Part shown: positions 19,955-35,398 of the stretch, piece after piece | Layout of the letters: each line of letters starts with the position of its first letter | Numbering within the stretch: the stretch's first letter is position 1 | Origin: Auanema rhodensis | Taxonomy: Eukaryota; Nematoda; Chromadorea; Rhabditida; Rhabditidae | Assembly: GCA_964057225.1 (NCBI GenBank) | Contig: OZ059896.1 | Coordinates: 19,774,501 to 19,838,500 of the forward strand | Length of the DNA: 64,000 nucleotides | Direction of reading: 5' to 3' | Program-made: the position numbers and the translations under genes | Notes under the pieces: generated by a model | What the model saw: the letters and a program-made list of their open reading frames with translations, nothing else | Database searches by the model: none | Told to the model about the DNA's origin: nothing

Positions 19955-22900
19955 GACATTGTTATTCAACGAAAAAATTAATTCTTCAGGGTGAAAATCG
20001 AGGATATAAGTGTGAACTTATATCAGTTGATATCTCGGTGCATTTTTAAGCTAGCGCAAATCTGATAACACAGATCGACGCAGCTTAAAAATCCGCATCG
20101 AATGCACTATACTACATTGAGAAACGCTTAATACAAAAATTAGTTATGATCGTTTTAAAAATGATGCATTAGTGTATGTTGAGTTTCCATGTACACTCAA
20201 CATTGCTTCCAAAAACATTTTGACAAAAATTTTTTCGAAAAATTTCAAAATAATTTAGCAAAAAGCAGATGTTTTTAGATTCCTTTTTTCAAGGCAAAGA
20301 CGATGGACAATGTTATTCAACGAAAAAATTAATTCTTCAGGGTGAAAATCTAAGATATAAGTGTGAACTTATATCAGTTGATATCTCGGTGCATTTTTAA
20401 GCTAGCGCAAATCTCATAACACAGATCGACGCAGCTTAAAAATCCGCATCGAATGCACTATACTACATTGAGAAACGCTTAATACAAAAATTAGTTATGA
20501 TCGTTTGAAAAATGATGCATTAGTGTATGTTGAGTTTCCATGTACACTCAGCATTGCTTCCAAAAACATTTTGACAAAAATTTTTTCGAAAAATTTCAAA
20601 ATAATTTAGCAAAAAGTAGATGTTTTTAGATTCCTTTTTTCAAGGCAAAGACGATGGACAATGTTATTCAACGAAAAAATTAATTCTTCAGGGTGAAAAT
20701 CGAGGATATAAGTGTGAACTTATATCAGTTGATATATCGGTGCATTTTTAAGCTAGCGCAAATCTGATAACACAGATCGACGCAGCTTAAAAATCCGCAT
20801 CGAATGCACTATACTACATTGAGAAACGCTTAATACAAAAATTAGTTATGATCGTTTGAAAAATGATGCATTAGTGTATGTTGAGTTTCCATGTACACTC
20901 AACATTGCTTCCAAAAACATTTTGACAAAAATTTTTTCGAAAAATTTCAAAATAATTTAGCAAAAAGTAGATGTTGTTAGATTCCTTTTTTCAAGGCAAA
21001 GACGATGGACAATGTTATTCAACGAAAAAATTAATTCTTCAGGGTGAAAATCGAGGATATAAGTGTGAACTTATATCAGTTGATATCTCGGTGCATTTTT
21101 AAGCTAGCGCAAATCTCATAACACAGATCGACGCAGCTTAAAAATCCGCATCGAATGCACTATACTACATTGAGAAACGCTTAATACAAAAATTAGTTAT
21201 GATCGTTTTAAAAATGATGCATTAGTGTATGTTGAGTTTCCATGTACACTCAACATTGCTTCCAAAAACATTTTGACAAAAATTTTTTCGAAAAATTTCA
21301 AAATAATTTAGCAAAAAGCAGATGTTTTTAGATTCCTTTTTTCAAGGCAAAGACGATGGACAATGTTATTCAACGAAAAAATTAATTCTTCAGGGTGAAA
21401 ATCTAAGATATAAGTGTGAACTTATATCAGTTGATATCTCGGTGCATTTTTAAGCTAGCGCAAATCTCATAACACAGATCGACGCAGCTTAAAAATCCGC
21501 ATCGAATGCACTATACTACATTGAGAAACGCTTAATACAAAAATTAGTTATGATCGTTTGAAAAATGATGCATTAGTGTATGTTGAGTTTCCATGTACAC
21601 TCAGCATTGCTTCCAAAAACATTTTGACAAAAATTTTTTCGAAAAATTTCAAAATAATTTAGCAAAAAGTAGATGTTTTTAGATTCCTTTTTTCAAGGCA
21701 AAGACGATGGACAATGTTATTCAACGAAAAAATTAATTCTTCAGGGTGAAAATCGAGGATATAAGTGTGAACTTATATCAGTTGATATATCGGTGCATTT
21801 TTAAGCTAGCGCAAATCTGATAACACAGATCGACGCAGCTTAAAAATCCGCATCGAATGCACTATACTACATTGAGAAACGCTTAATACAAAAATTAGTT
21901 ATGATCGTTTGAAAAATGATGCATTAGTGTATGTTGAGTTTCCATGTACACTCAACATTGCTTCCAAAAACATTTTGACAAAAATTTTTTCGAAAAATTT
22001 CAAAATAATTTAGCAAAAAGTAGATGTTGTTAGATTCCTTTTTTCAAGGCAAAGACGATGGACAATGTTATTCAACGAAAAAATTAATTCTTCAGGGTGA
22101 AAATCGAGGATATAAGTGTGAACTTATATCAGTTGATATCTCGGTGCATTTTTAAGCTAGCGCAAATCTCATAACACAGATCGACGCAGCTTAAAAATCC
22201 GCATCGAATGCACTATACTACATTGAGAAACGCTTAATACAAAAATTAGTTATGATCGTTTGAAAAATGATGCATTAGTGTATGTTGAGTTTCCATGTAC
22301 ATTCAACATTGCTTCCAAAAACATTTTGACAAAAATTTTTTCGAAAAATTTCAAAATAATTTAGCAAAAAGTAGATGTTTTTAGATTCCTTTTTTCAAGG
22401 CAAAGACGATGGACATTGTTATTCAACGAAAAAATTAATTCTTCAGGGTGAAAATCGAGGATATAAGTGTGAACTTATATCAGTTGATATCTCGGTGCAT
22501 TTTTAAGCTAGCGCAAATCTGATAACACAGATCGACGCAGCTTAAAAATCCGCATCGAATGCACTATACTACATTGAGAAACGCTTAATACAAAAATTAG
22601 TTATGATCGTTTTAAAAATGATGCATTAGTGTATGTTGAGTTTCCATGTACACTCAACATTGCTTCCAAAAACATTTTGACAAAAATTTTTTCGAAAAAT
22701 TTCAAAATAATTTAGCAAAAAGCAGATGTTTTTAGATTCCTTTTTTCAAGGCAAAGACGATGGACAATGTTATTCAACGAAAAAATTAATTCTTCAGGGT
22801 GAAAATCTAAGATATAAGTGTGAACTTATATCAGTTGATATCTCGGTGCATTTTTAAGCTAGCGCAAATCTCATAACACAGATCGACGCAGCTTAAAAAT

Positions 22901-23464
22901 CCGCATCGAATGCACTATACTACATTGAGAAACGCTTAATACAAAAATTAGTTATGATCGTTTGAAAAATGATGCATTAGTGTATGTTGAGTTTCCATGT
23001 ACACTCAGCATTGCTTCCAAAAACATTTTGACAAAAATTTTTTCGAAAAATTTCAAAATAATTTAGCAAAAAGTAGATGTTTTTAGATTCCTTTTTTCAA
23101 GGCAAAGACGATGGACAATGTTATTCAACGAAAAAATTAATTCTTCAGGGTGAAAATCGAGGATATAAGTGTGAACTTATATCAGTTGATATATCGGTGC
23201 ATTTTTAAGCTAGCGCAAATCTGATAACACAGATCGACGCAGCTTAAAAATCCGCATCGAATGCACTATACTACATTGAGAAACGCTTAATACAAAAATT
23301 AGTTATGATCGTTTGAAAAATGATGCATTAGTGTATGTTGAGTTTCCATGTACACTCAACATTGCTTCCAAAAACATTTTGACAAAAATTTTTTCGAAAA
23401 ATTTCAAAATAATTTAGCAAAAAGTAGATGTTGTTAGATTCCTTTTTTCAAGGCAAAGACGATG
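19955..23464. repeat. HOR block, 3-, 3- and 4-monomer units
   Basis: A run of [gttttaaaaatg with aaaagcagatg] - [atctaagatat with tcagcattg] - [atatcggtg with gatgttgttag] occurs at 19955-21007 and 21008-22060. It occurs again at 22061-23464 with one extra monomer in front. The aaaagcagatg marker positions differ by 1053 and 1404 bp. Confidence 0.85.
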
Positions 23465-26272
23465 GACAATGTTATTCAACGAAAAAATTAATTCTTCAGG
23501 GTGAAAATCGAGGATATAAGTGTGAACTTATATCAGTTGATATCTCGGTGCATTTTTAAGCTAGCGCAAATCTGATAACACAGATCGACGCAGCTTAAAA
23601 ATCCGCATCGAATGCACTACACTACATTGAGAAACGCTTAATACAAAAATTAGTTATGATCGTTTGAAAAATGATGCATTAGTGTATGTTGAGTTTCCAT
23701 GTACACTCAACATTGCTTCCAAAAACATTTTGACAAAAATTTTTTCGAAAAATTTCAAAATAATTTAGCAAAAAGTAGATGTTTTTAGATTCCTTTTTTC
23801 AAGGCAAAGACGATGGACAATGTTATTCAACGAAAAAATTAATTCTTCATTGTGAAAATCGAGGATATAAGTGTGAACTTATATCAGTTGATATCTCGGT
23901 GCATTTTTAAGCTAGCGCAAATCTCATAACACAGATCGACGCAGCTTAAAAATCCGCATCGAATGCACTATACTACATTGAGAAACGCTTAATACAAAAA
24001 TTAGTTATGATCGTTTGAAAAATGATGCATTAGTGTATGTTGAGTTTCCATGTACACTCAACATTGCTTCCAAAAACATTTTGACAAAAATTTTTTCGAA
24101 AAATTTCAAAATAATTTAGCAAAAAGTAGATGTTGTTAGATTCCTTTTTTCAAGGCAAAGACGATGGACATTGTTATTCAACGAAAAAATTAATTCTTCA
24201 TTGTGAAAATCGAGGATATAAGTGTGAACTTATATCAGTTGATATCTCGGTGCATTTTTAAGCTAGCGCAAATCTCATAACACAGATCGACGCAGCTTAA
24301 AAATCCGCATCGAATGCACTATACTACATTGAGAAACGCTTAATACAAAAATTAGTTATGATCGTTTTAAAAATGATGCATTAGTGTATGTTGAGTTTCC
24401 ATGTACACTCAACATTGCTTCCAAAAACATTTTGACAAAAATTTTTTCGAAAAATTTCAAAATAATTTAGCAAAAAGTAGATGTTTTTAGATTCCTTTTT
24501 TCAAGGCAAAGACGATGGACAATGTTATTCAACGAAAAAATTAATTCTTCAGGGTGAAAATCGAGGATATAAGTGTGAACTTATATCAGTTGATATCTCG
24601 GTGCATTTTTAAGCTAGCGCAAATCTCATAACACAGATCGACGCAGCTTAAAAATCCGCATCGAATGCACTATACTACATTGAGAAACGCTTAATACAAA
24701 AATTAGTTATGATCGTTTGAAAAATGATGCATTAGTGTATGTTGAGTTTCCATGTACACTCAGCATTGCTTCCAAAAACATTTTGACAAAAATTTTTTCG
24801 AAAAATTTCTAAATAATTTAGCAAAAAGTAGATGTTTTTAGATTCCTTTTTTCAAGGCAAAGACGATGGACAATGTTATTCAACGAAAAAATTAATTCTT
24901 CAGGGTGAAAATCGAGGATATAAGTGTGAACTTATATCAGTTGATATCTCGGTGCATTTTTAAGCTAGCGCAAATCTCATAACACAGATCGACGCAGCTT
25001 AAAAATCCGCATCGAATGCACTATACTACATTGAGAAACGCTTAATACAAAAATTAGTTATGATCGTTTGAAAAATGATGCATTAGTGTATGTTGAGTTT
25101 CCATGTACACTCAACATTGCTTCCAAAAACATTTTGACAAAAATTTTTTCGAAAAATTTCAAAATAATTTAGCAAAAAGTAGATGTTTTTAGATTCCTTT
25201 TTTCAAGGCAAAGACGATGGACAATGTTATTCAACGAAAAAATTAATTCTTCAGGGTGAAAATCGAGGATATAAGTGTGAACTTATATCAGTTGATATCT
25301 CGGTGCATTTTTAAGCTAGCGCAAATCTGATAACACAGATCGACGCAGCTTAAAAATCCGCATCGAATGCACTACACTACATTGAGAAACGCTTAATACA
25401 AAAATTAGTTATGATCGTTTGAAAAATGATGCATTAGTGTATGTTGAGTTTCCATGTACACTCAACATTGCTTCCAAAAACATTTTGACAAAAATTTTTT
25501 CGAAAAATTTCAAAATAATTTAGCAAAAAGTAGATGTTTTTAGATTCCTTTTTTCAAGGCAAAGACGATGGACAATGTTATTCAACGAAAAAATTAATTC
25601 TTCAGGGTGAAAATCGAGGATATAAGTGTGAACTTATATCAGTTGATATCTCGGTGCATTTTTAAGCTAGCGCAAATCTCATAACACAGATCGACGCAGC
25701 TTAAAAATCCGCATCGAATGCACTATACTACATTGAGAAACGCTTAATACAAAAATTAGTTATGATCGTTTGAAAAATGATGCATTAGTGTATGTTGAGT
25801 TTCCATGTACACTCAGCATTGCTTCCAAAAACATTTTGACAAAAATTTTTTCGAAAAATTTCAAAATAATTTAGCAAAAAGTAGATGTTTTTAGATTCCT
25901 TTTTTCAAGGCAAAGACAATGGACATTGTTATTCAACGAAAAAATTAATTCTTCAGGGTGAAAATCGAGGATATAAGTGTGAACTTATATCAGTTGATAT
26001 ATCGGTGCATTTTTAAGCTAGCGCAAATCTGATAACACAGATCGACGCAGCTTAAAAATCCGCATCGAATGCACTATACTACATTGAGAAACGCTTAATA
26101 CAAAAATTAGTTATGATCGTTTGAAAAATGATGCATTAGTGTATGTTGAGTTTCCATGTACACTCAACATTGCTTTCAAAAACATTTTGACAAAAATTTT
26201 TTCGAAAAATTTCTAAATAATTTAGCAAAAAGTAGATGTTTTTAGATTCCTTTTTTCAAGGCAAAGACGATG

Positions 26273-29200
26273 GACAATGTTATTCAACGAAAAAATTAAT
26301 TCTTCAGGGTGAAAATCGAGGATATAAGTGTGAACTTATATCAGTTGATATCTCGGTGCATTTTTAAGCTAGCGCAAATCTCATAACACAGATCGACGCA
26401 GCTTAAAAATCCGCATCGAATGCACTATACTACATTGAGAAACGCTTAATACAAAAATTAGTTATGATCGTTTTAAAAATGATGCATTAGTGTATGTTGA
26501 GTTTCCATGTACACTCAACATTGCTTCCAAAAACATTTTGACAAAAATTTTTTCGAAAAATTTCAAAATAATTTAGCAAAAAGTAGATGTTTTTAGATTC
26601 CTTTTTTCAAGGCAAAGACGATGGACAATGTTATTCAACGAAAAAATTAATTCTTCAGGGTGAAAATCGAGGATATAAGTGTGAACTTATATCAGTTGAT
26701 ATCTCGGTGCATTTTTAAGCTAGCGCAAATCTCATAACACAGAGCGACGCAGCTTAAAAATCCGCATCGAATGCACTATACTACATTGAGAAACGCTTAA
26801 TACAAAAATTAGTTATGATCGTTTGAAAAATGATGCATTAGTGTATGTTGAGTTTCCATGTACACTCAGCATTGCTTCCAAAAACATTTTGACAAAAATT
26901 TTTTCGAAAAATTTCTAAATAATTTAGCAAAAAGTAGATGTTTTTAGATTCCTTTTTTCAAGGCAAAGACGATGGACAATGTTATTCAACGAAAAAATTA
27001 ATTCTTCAGGGTGAAAATCGAGGATATAAGTGTGAACTTATATCAGTTGATATCTCGGTGCATTTTTAAGCTAGCGCAAATCTCATAACACAGATCGACG
27101 CAGCTTAAAAATCCGCATCGAATGCACTATACTACATTGAGAAACGCTTAATACAAAAATTAGTTATGATCGTTTGAAAAATGATGCATTAGTGTATGTT
27201 GAGTTTCCATGTACACTCAGCATTGCTTCCAAAAACATTTTGACAAAAATTTTTTCGAAAAATTTCTAAATAATTTAGCAAAAAGTAGATGTTTTTAGAT
27301 TCCTTTTTTCAAGGCAAAGACGATGGACATTGTTATTCAACGAAAAAATTAATTCTTCAGGGTGAAAATCGAGGATATAAGTGTGAACTTATATCAGTTG
27401 ATATATCGGTGCATTTTTAAGCTAGCGGAAATCTGATAACACAGATCGACGCAGCTTAAAAATCCGCATCGAATGCACTATACTACATTGAGAAACGCTT
27501 AATACAAAAATTAGTTATGATCGTTTGAAAAATGATGCATTAGTGTATGTTGAGTTTCCATGTACACTCAACATTGCTTCCAAAAACATTTTGACAAAAA
27601 TTTTTTCGAAAAATTTCAAAATAATTTAGCAAAAAGTAGATGTTGTTAGATTCCTTTTTTCAAGGCAAAGACGATGGACAATGTTATTCAACGAAAAAAT
27701 TAATTCTTCAGGGTGAAAATCGAGGATATAAGTGTGAACTTATATCAGTTGATATCTCGGTGCATTTTTAAGCTAGCGCAAATCTGATAACACAGATCGA
27801 CGCAGCTTAAAAATCCGCATCGAATGCACTACACTACATTGAGAAACGCTTAATACAAAAATTAGTTATGATCGTTTGAAAAATGATGCATTAGTGTATG
27901 TTGAGTTTCCATGTACACTCAACATTGCTTCCAAAAACATTTTGACAAAAATTTTTTCGAAAAATTTCAAAATAATTTAGCAAAAAGTAGATGTTTTTAG
28001 ATTCCTTTTTTCAAGGCAAAGACGATGGACATTGTTATTCAACGAAAAAATTAATTCTTCATTGTGAAAATCGAGGATATAAGTGTGAACTTATATCAGT
28101 TGATATCTCGGTGCATTTTTAAGCTAGCGCAAATCTCATAACACAGATCGACGCAGCTTAAAAATCCGCATCGAATGCACTATACTACATTGAGAAACGC
28201 TTAATACAAAAATTAGTTATGATCGTTTTAAAAATGATGCATTAGTGTATGTTGAGTTTCCATGTACACTCAACATTGCTTCCAAAAACATTTTGACAAA
28301 AATTTTTTCGAAAAATTTCAAAATAATTTAGCAAAAAGTAGATGTTTTTAGATTCCTTTTTTCAAGGCAAAGACGATGGACAATGTTATTCAACGAAAAA
28401 ATTAATTCTTCAGGGTGAAAATCGAGGATATAAGTGTGAACTTATATCAGTTGATATCTCGGTGCATTTTTAAGCTAGCGCAAATCTCATAACACAGATC
28501 GACGCAGCTTAAAAATCCGCATCGAATGCACTATACTACATTGAGAAACGCTTAATACAAAAATTAGTTATGATCGTTTGAAAAATGATGCATTAGTGTA
28601 TGTTGAGTTTCCATGTACACTCAGCATTGCTTCCAAAAACATTTTGACAAAAATTTTTTCGAAAAATTTTAAAATAATTTAGCAAAAAGTAGATGTTTTT
28701 AGATTCCTTTTTTCAAGGCAAAGACGATGGACAATGTTATTCAACGAAAAAATTAATTCTTCAGGGTGAAAATCGAGGATATAAGTGTGAACTTATATCA
28801 GTTGATATCTCGGTGCATTTTTAAGCTAGCGCAAATCTCATAACACAGATCGACGCAGCTTAAAAATCCGCATCGAATGCACTATACTACATTGAGAAAC
28901 GCTTAATACAAAAATTAGTTATGATCGTTTGAAAAATGATGCATTAGTGTATGTTGAGTTTCCATGTACACTCAGCATTGCTTCCAAAAACATTTTGACA
29001 AAAATTTTTTCGAAAAATTTCTAAATAATTTAGCAAAAAGTAGATGTTTTTAGATTCCTTTTTTCAAGGCAAAGACGATGGACATTGTTATTCAACGAAA
29101 AAATTAATTCTTCAGGGTGAAAATCGAGGATATAAGTGTGAACTTATATCAGTTGATATATCGGTGCATTTTTAAGCTAGCGCAAATCTGATAACACAGA

Positions 29201-31537
29201 TCGACGCAGCTTAAAAATCCGCATCGAATGCACTATACTACATTGAGAAACGCTTAATACAAAAATTAGTTATGATCGTTTGAAAAATGATGCATTAGTG
29301 TATGTTGAGTTTCCATGTACACTCAACATTGCTTCCAAAAACATTTTGACAAAAATTTTTTCGAAAAATTTCAAAATAATTTAGCAAAAAGTAGATGTTG
29401 TTAGATTCCTTTTTTCAAGGCAAAGACGATGGACAATGTTATTCAACGAAAAAATTAATTCTTCAGGGTGAAAATCGAGGATATAAGTGTGAACTTATAT
29501 CAGTTGATATCTCGGTGCATTTTTAAGCTAGCGCAAATCTGATAACACAGATCGACGCAGCTTAAAAATCCGCATCGAATGCACTACACTACATTGAGAA
29601 ACGCTTAATACAAAAATTAGTTATGATCGTTTGAAAAATGATGCATTAGTGTATGTTGAGTTTCCATGTACACTCAACATTGCTTCCAAAAACATTTTGA
29701 CAAAAATTTTTTCGAAAAATTTCTAAATAATTTAGCAAAAAGTAGATGTTTTTAGATTCCTTTTTTCAAGGCAAAGACGATGGACATTGTTATTCAACGA
29801 AAAAATTAATTCTTCATTGTGAAAATCGAGGATATAAGTGTGAACTTATATCAGTTGATATCTCGGTGCATTTTTAAGCTAGCGCAAATCTCATAACACA
29901 GATCGACGCAGCTTAAAAATCCGCATCGAATGCACTATACTACATTGAGAAACGCTTAATACAAAAATTAGTTATGATCGTTTTAAAAATGATGCATTAG
30001 TGTATGTTGAGTTTCCATGTACACTCAACATTGCTTCCAAAAACATTTTGACAAAAATTTTTTCGAAAAATTTCAAAATAATTTAGCAAAAAGTAGATGT
30101 TTTTAGATTCCTTTTTTCAAGGCAAAGACGATGGACAATGTTATTCAACGAAAAAATTAATTCTTCAGGGTGAAAATCGAGGATATAAGTGTGAACTTAT
30201 ATCAGTTGATATCTCGGTGCATTTTTAAGCTAGCGCAAATCTCATAACACAGATCGACGCAGCTTAAAAATCCGCATCGAATGCACTATACTACATTGAG
30301 AAACGCTTAATACAAAAATTAGTTATGATCGTTTGAAAAATGATGCATTAGTGTATGTTGAGTTTCCATGTACACTCAGCATTGCTTCCAAAAACATTTT
30401 GACAAAAATTTTTTCGAAAAATTTTAAAATAATTTAGCAGAAAGTAGATGTTTTTAGATTCCTTTTTTCAAGGCAAAGACGATGGACAATGTTATTCAAC
30501 GAAAAAATTAATTCTTCAGGGTGAAAATCGAGGATATAAGTGTGAACTTATATCAGTTGATATCTCGGTGCATTTTTAAGCTAGCGCAAATCTCATAACA
30601 CAGATCGACGCAGCTTAAAAATCCGCATCGAATGCACTATACTACATTGAGAAACGCTTAATACAAAAATTAGTTATGATCGTTTGAAAAATGATGCATT
30701 AGTGTATGTTGAGTTTCCATGTACACTCAGCATTGCTTCCAAAAACATTTTGACAAAAATTTTTTCGAAAAATTTCTAAATAATTTAGCAAAAAGTAGAT
30801 GTTTTTAGATTCCTTTTTTCAAGGCAAAGACGATGGACATTGTTATTCAACGAAAAAATTAATTCTTCAGGGTGAAAATCGAGGATATAAGTGTGAACTT
30901 ATATCAGTTGATATATCGGTGCATTTTTAAGCTAGCGCAAATCTGATAACACAGATCGACGCAGCTTAAAAATCCGCATCGAATGCACTATACTACATTG
31001 AGAAACGCTTAATACAAAAATTAGTTATGATCGTTTGAAAAATGATGCATTAGTGTATGTTGAGTTTCCATGTACACTCAACATTGCTTCCAAAAACATT
31101 TTGACAAAAATTTTTTCGAAAAATTTCAAAATAATTTAGCAAAAAGTAGATGTTGTTAGATTCCTTTTTTCAAGGCAAAGACGATGGACAATGTTATTCA
31201 ACGAAAAAATTAATTCTTCAGGGTGAAAATCGAGGATATAAGTGTGAACTTATATCAGTTGATATCTCGGTGCATTTTTAAGCTAGCGCAAATCTGATAA
31301 CACAGATCGACGCAGCTTAAAAATCCGCATCGAATGCACTACACTACATTGAGAAACGCTTAATACAAAAATTAGTTATGATCGTTTGAAAAATGATGCA
31401 TTAGTGTATGTTGAGTTTCCATGTACACTCAACATTGCTTCCAAAAACATTTTGACAAAAATTTTTTCGAAAAATTTCAAAATAATTTAGCAAAAAGTAG
31501 ATGTTTTTAGATTCCTTTTTTCAAGGCAAAGACGATG
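26273..31537. repeat. HOR block, 5-monomer unit x 3 (1755 bp each)
   Basis: Units start at 26273, 28028 and 29783. The order is gttttaaaaatg; tcagcattg; tcagcattg with tttctaaat; gacattg with atatcggtg and gatgttgttag; cactacactac. The gatgttg marker falls at 27639, 29394 and 31149, exactly 1755 bp apart. The first unit lacks the cttcattgtg variant of the other two. Confidence 0.88.
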
Positions 31538-34500
31538 GACATTGTTATTCAACGAAAAAATTAATTCTTCAGGGTGAAAATCGAGGATATAAGTGTGAAC
31601 TTATATCAGTTGATATCTCGGTGCATTTTTAAGATAGCGCAAATCTCATAACACAGATCGACGCAGCTTAAAAATCCGCATCGAATGCACTATACTACAT
31701 TGAGAAACGCTTAATACAAAAATTAGTTATGATCGTTTGAAAAATGATGCATTAGTGTTTGTTGAGTTTCCATGTACACTCAGCATTGCTTCCAAAAACA
31801 TTTTGACAAAAATTTTTTCGAAAAATTTCTAAATAATTTAGCAAAAAGTAGATGTTTTTAGATTCCTTTTTTCAAGGCAAAGACGATGGACATTGTTATT
31901 CAACGAAAAAATTAATTCTTCAGGGTGAAAATCGAGGATATAAGTGTGAACTTATATCAGTTGATATCTCGGTGCATTTTTAAGCTAGCGCAAATCTGAT
32001 AACACAGATCGACGCAGCTTAAAAATCCGCATCGAATGCACTATACTACATTGAGAAACGCTCAATACAAAAATTAGTTATGATCGTTTGAAAAATGATG
32101 CATTAGTGTATGTTGAGTTTCCATGTACATTCAACATTGCTTCCAAAAACATTTTGACAAAAATTTTTTCGAAAAATTTCAAAATAATTTAGCAAAAAGT
32201 AGATGTTTTTAGATTCCTTTTTTCAAGGCAAAGACGATGGACATTGTTATTCAACGAAAAAATTAATTCTTCAGGGTGAAAATCGAGGATATAAGTGTGA
32301 ACTTATATCAGTTGATATCTCGGTGCATTTTTAAGCTAGCGCAAATCTGATAACACAGATCGACGCAGCTTAAAAATCCGCATCGAATGCACTATACTAC
32401 ATTGAGAAACGCTTAATACAAAAATTAGTTATGATCGTTTGAAAAATGATGCATTAGTGTATGTTGAGTTTCCAAGTACATTCAACATTGCTTCCAAAAA
32501 CATTTTGACAAAAATTTTTTCGAAAAATTTCTAAATAATTTAGCAAAAAGTAGATGTTTTTAGATTCCTTTTTTCAAGGCAAAGACGATGGACATTGTTA
32601 TTCAACGAAAAAATTAATTCTTCATTGTGAAAATCGAGGATATAAGTGTGAACTTATATCAGTTGATATCTCGGTGCATTTTTAAGCTAGCGCAAATCTC
32701 ATAACACAGATCGACGCAGCTTAAAAATCCGCATCGAATGCACTATACTACATTGAGAAACGCTTAATACAAAAATTAGTTATGATCGTTTTAAAAATGA
32801 TGCATTAGTGTATGTTGAGTTTCCATGTACACTCAACATTGCTTCCAAAAACATTTTGACAAAAATTTTTTCGAAAAATTTCAAAATAATTTAGCAAAAA
32901 GTAGATGTTTTTAGATTCCTTTTTTCAAGGCAAAGACGATGGACAATGTTATTCAACGAAAAAATTAATTCTTCAGGGTGAAAATCGAGGATATAAGTGT
33001 GAACTTATATCAGTTGATATCTCGGTGCATTTTTAAGCTAGCGCAAATCTCATAACACAGATCGACGCAGCTTAAAAATCCGCATCGAATGCACTATACT
33101 ACATTGAGAAACGCTTAATACAAAAATTAGTTATGATCGTTTGAAAAATGATGCATTAGTGTATGTTGAGTTTCCATGTACACTCAGCATTGCTTCCAAA
33201 AACATTTTGACAAAAATTTTTTCGAAAAATTTTAAAATAATTTAGCAGAAAGTAGATGTTTTTAGATTCCTTTTTTCAAGGCAAAGACGATGGACAATGT
33301 TATTCAACGAAAAAATTAATTCTTCAGGGTGAAAATCGAGGATATAAGTGTGAACTTATATCAGTTGATATCTCGGTGCATTTTTAAGCTAGCGCAAATC
33401 TCATAACACAGATCGACGCAGCTTAAAAATCCGCATCGAATGCACTATACTACATTGAGAAACGCTTAATACAAAAATTAGTTATGATCGTTTGAAAAAT
33501 GATGCATTAGTGTATGTTGAGTTTCCATGTACACTCAGCATTGCTTCCAAAAACATTTTGACAAAAATTTTTTCGAAAAATTTCTAAATAATTTAGCAAA
33601 AAGTAGATGTTTTTAGATTCCTTTTTTCAAGGCAAAGACGATGGACATTGTTATTCAACGAAAAAATTAATTCTTCAGGGTGAAAATCGAGGATATAAGT
33701 GTGAACTTATATCAGTTGATATATCGGTGCATTTTTAAGCTAGCGCAAATCTGATAACACAGATCGACGCAGCTTAAAAATCCGCATCGAATGCACTATA
33801 CTACATTGAGAAACGCTTAATACAAAAATTAGTTATGATCGTTTGAAAAATGATGCATTAGTGTATGTTGAGTTTCCATGTACACTCAACATTGCTTCCA
33901 AAAACATTTTGACAAAAATTTTTTCGAAAAATTTCAAAATAATTTAGCAAAAAGTAGATGTTGTTAGATTCCTTTTTTCAAGGCAAAGACGATGGACAAT
34001 GTTATTCAACGAAAAAATTAATTCTTCAGGGTGAAAATCGAGGATATAAGTGTGAACTTATATCAGTTGATATCTCGGTGCATTTTTAAGCTAGCGCAAA
34101 TCTGATAACACAGATCGACGCAGCTTAAAAATCCGCATCGAATGCACTACACTACATTGAGAAACGCTTAATACAAAAATTAGTTATGATCGTTTGAAAA
34201 ATGATGCATTAGTGTATGTTGAGTTTCCATGTACACTCAACATTGCTTCCAAAAACATTTTGACAAAAATTTTTTCGAAAAATTTCAAAATAATTTAGCA
34301 AAAAGTAGATGTTTTTAGATTCCTTTTTTCAAGGCAAAGACGATGGACATTGTTATTCAACGAAAAAATTAATTCTTCAGGGTGAAAATCGAGGATATAA
34401 GTGTGAACTTATATCAGTTGATATCTCGGTGCATTTTTAAGATAGCGCAAATCTCATAACACAGATCGACGCAGCTTAAAAATCCGCATCGAATGCACTA

Positions 34501-35398
34501 TACTACATTGAGAAACGCTTAATACAAAAATTAGTTATGATCGTTTGAAAAATGATGCATTAGTGTTTGTTGAGTTTCCATGTACACTCAGCATTGCTTC
34601 CAAAAACATTTTGACAAAAATTTTTTCGAAAAATTTCTAAATAATTTAGCAAAAAGTAGATGTTTTTAGATTCCTTTTTTCAAGGCAAAGACGATGGACA
34701 TTGTTATTCAACGAAAAAATTAATTCTTCAGGGTGAAAATCGAGGATATAAGTGTGAACTTATATCAGTTGATATCTCGGTGCATTTTTAAGCTAGCGCA
34801 AATCTGATAACACAGATCGACGCAGCTTAAAAATCCGCATCGAATGCACTATACTACATTGAGAAACGCTCAATACAAAAATTAGTTATGATCGTTTGAA
34901 AAATGATGCATTAGTGTATGTTGAGTTTCCATGTACATTCAACATTGCTTCCAAAAACATTTTGACAAAAATTTTTTCGAAAAATTTCAAAATAATTTAG
35001 CAAAAAGTAGATGTTTTTAGATTCCTTTTTTCAAGGCAAAGACGATGGACATTGTTATTCAACGAAAAAATTAATTCTTCAGGGTGAAAATCGAGGATAT
35101 AAGTGTGAACTTATATCAGTTGATATCTCGGTGCATTTTTAAGCTAGCGCAAATCTGATAACACAGATCGACGCAGCTTAAAAATCCGCATCGAATGCAC
35201 TATACTACATTGAGAAACGCTTAATACAAAAATTAGTTATGATCGTTTGAAAAATGATGCATTAGTGTATGTTGAGTTTCCAAGTACATTCAACATTGCT
35301 TCCAAAAACATTTTGACAAAAATTTTTTCGAAAAATTTCAAAATAATTTAGCAAAAAGTAGATGTTTTTAGATTCCTTTTTTCAAGGCAAAGACGATG
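29783..35398. repeat. HOR block, 8-monomer unit x 2 (2808 bp each)
   Basis: Copies at 29783-32590 and 32591-35398 agree in every diagnostic variant I checked, including rare ones (taagatagc, gtgtttgttg, cgctcaatac, ccaagtacattc, gcagaaag). The one difference I saw is tttctaaat against tttcaaaat in the eighth monomer. The first five monomers are the 5-monomer unit found upstream; three more were added before this duplication. Confidence 0.9.
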
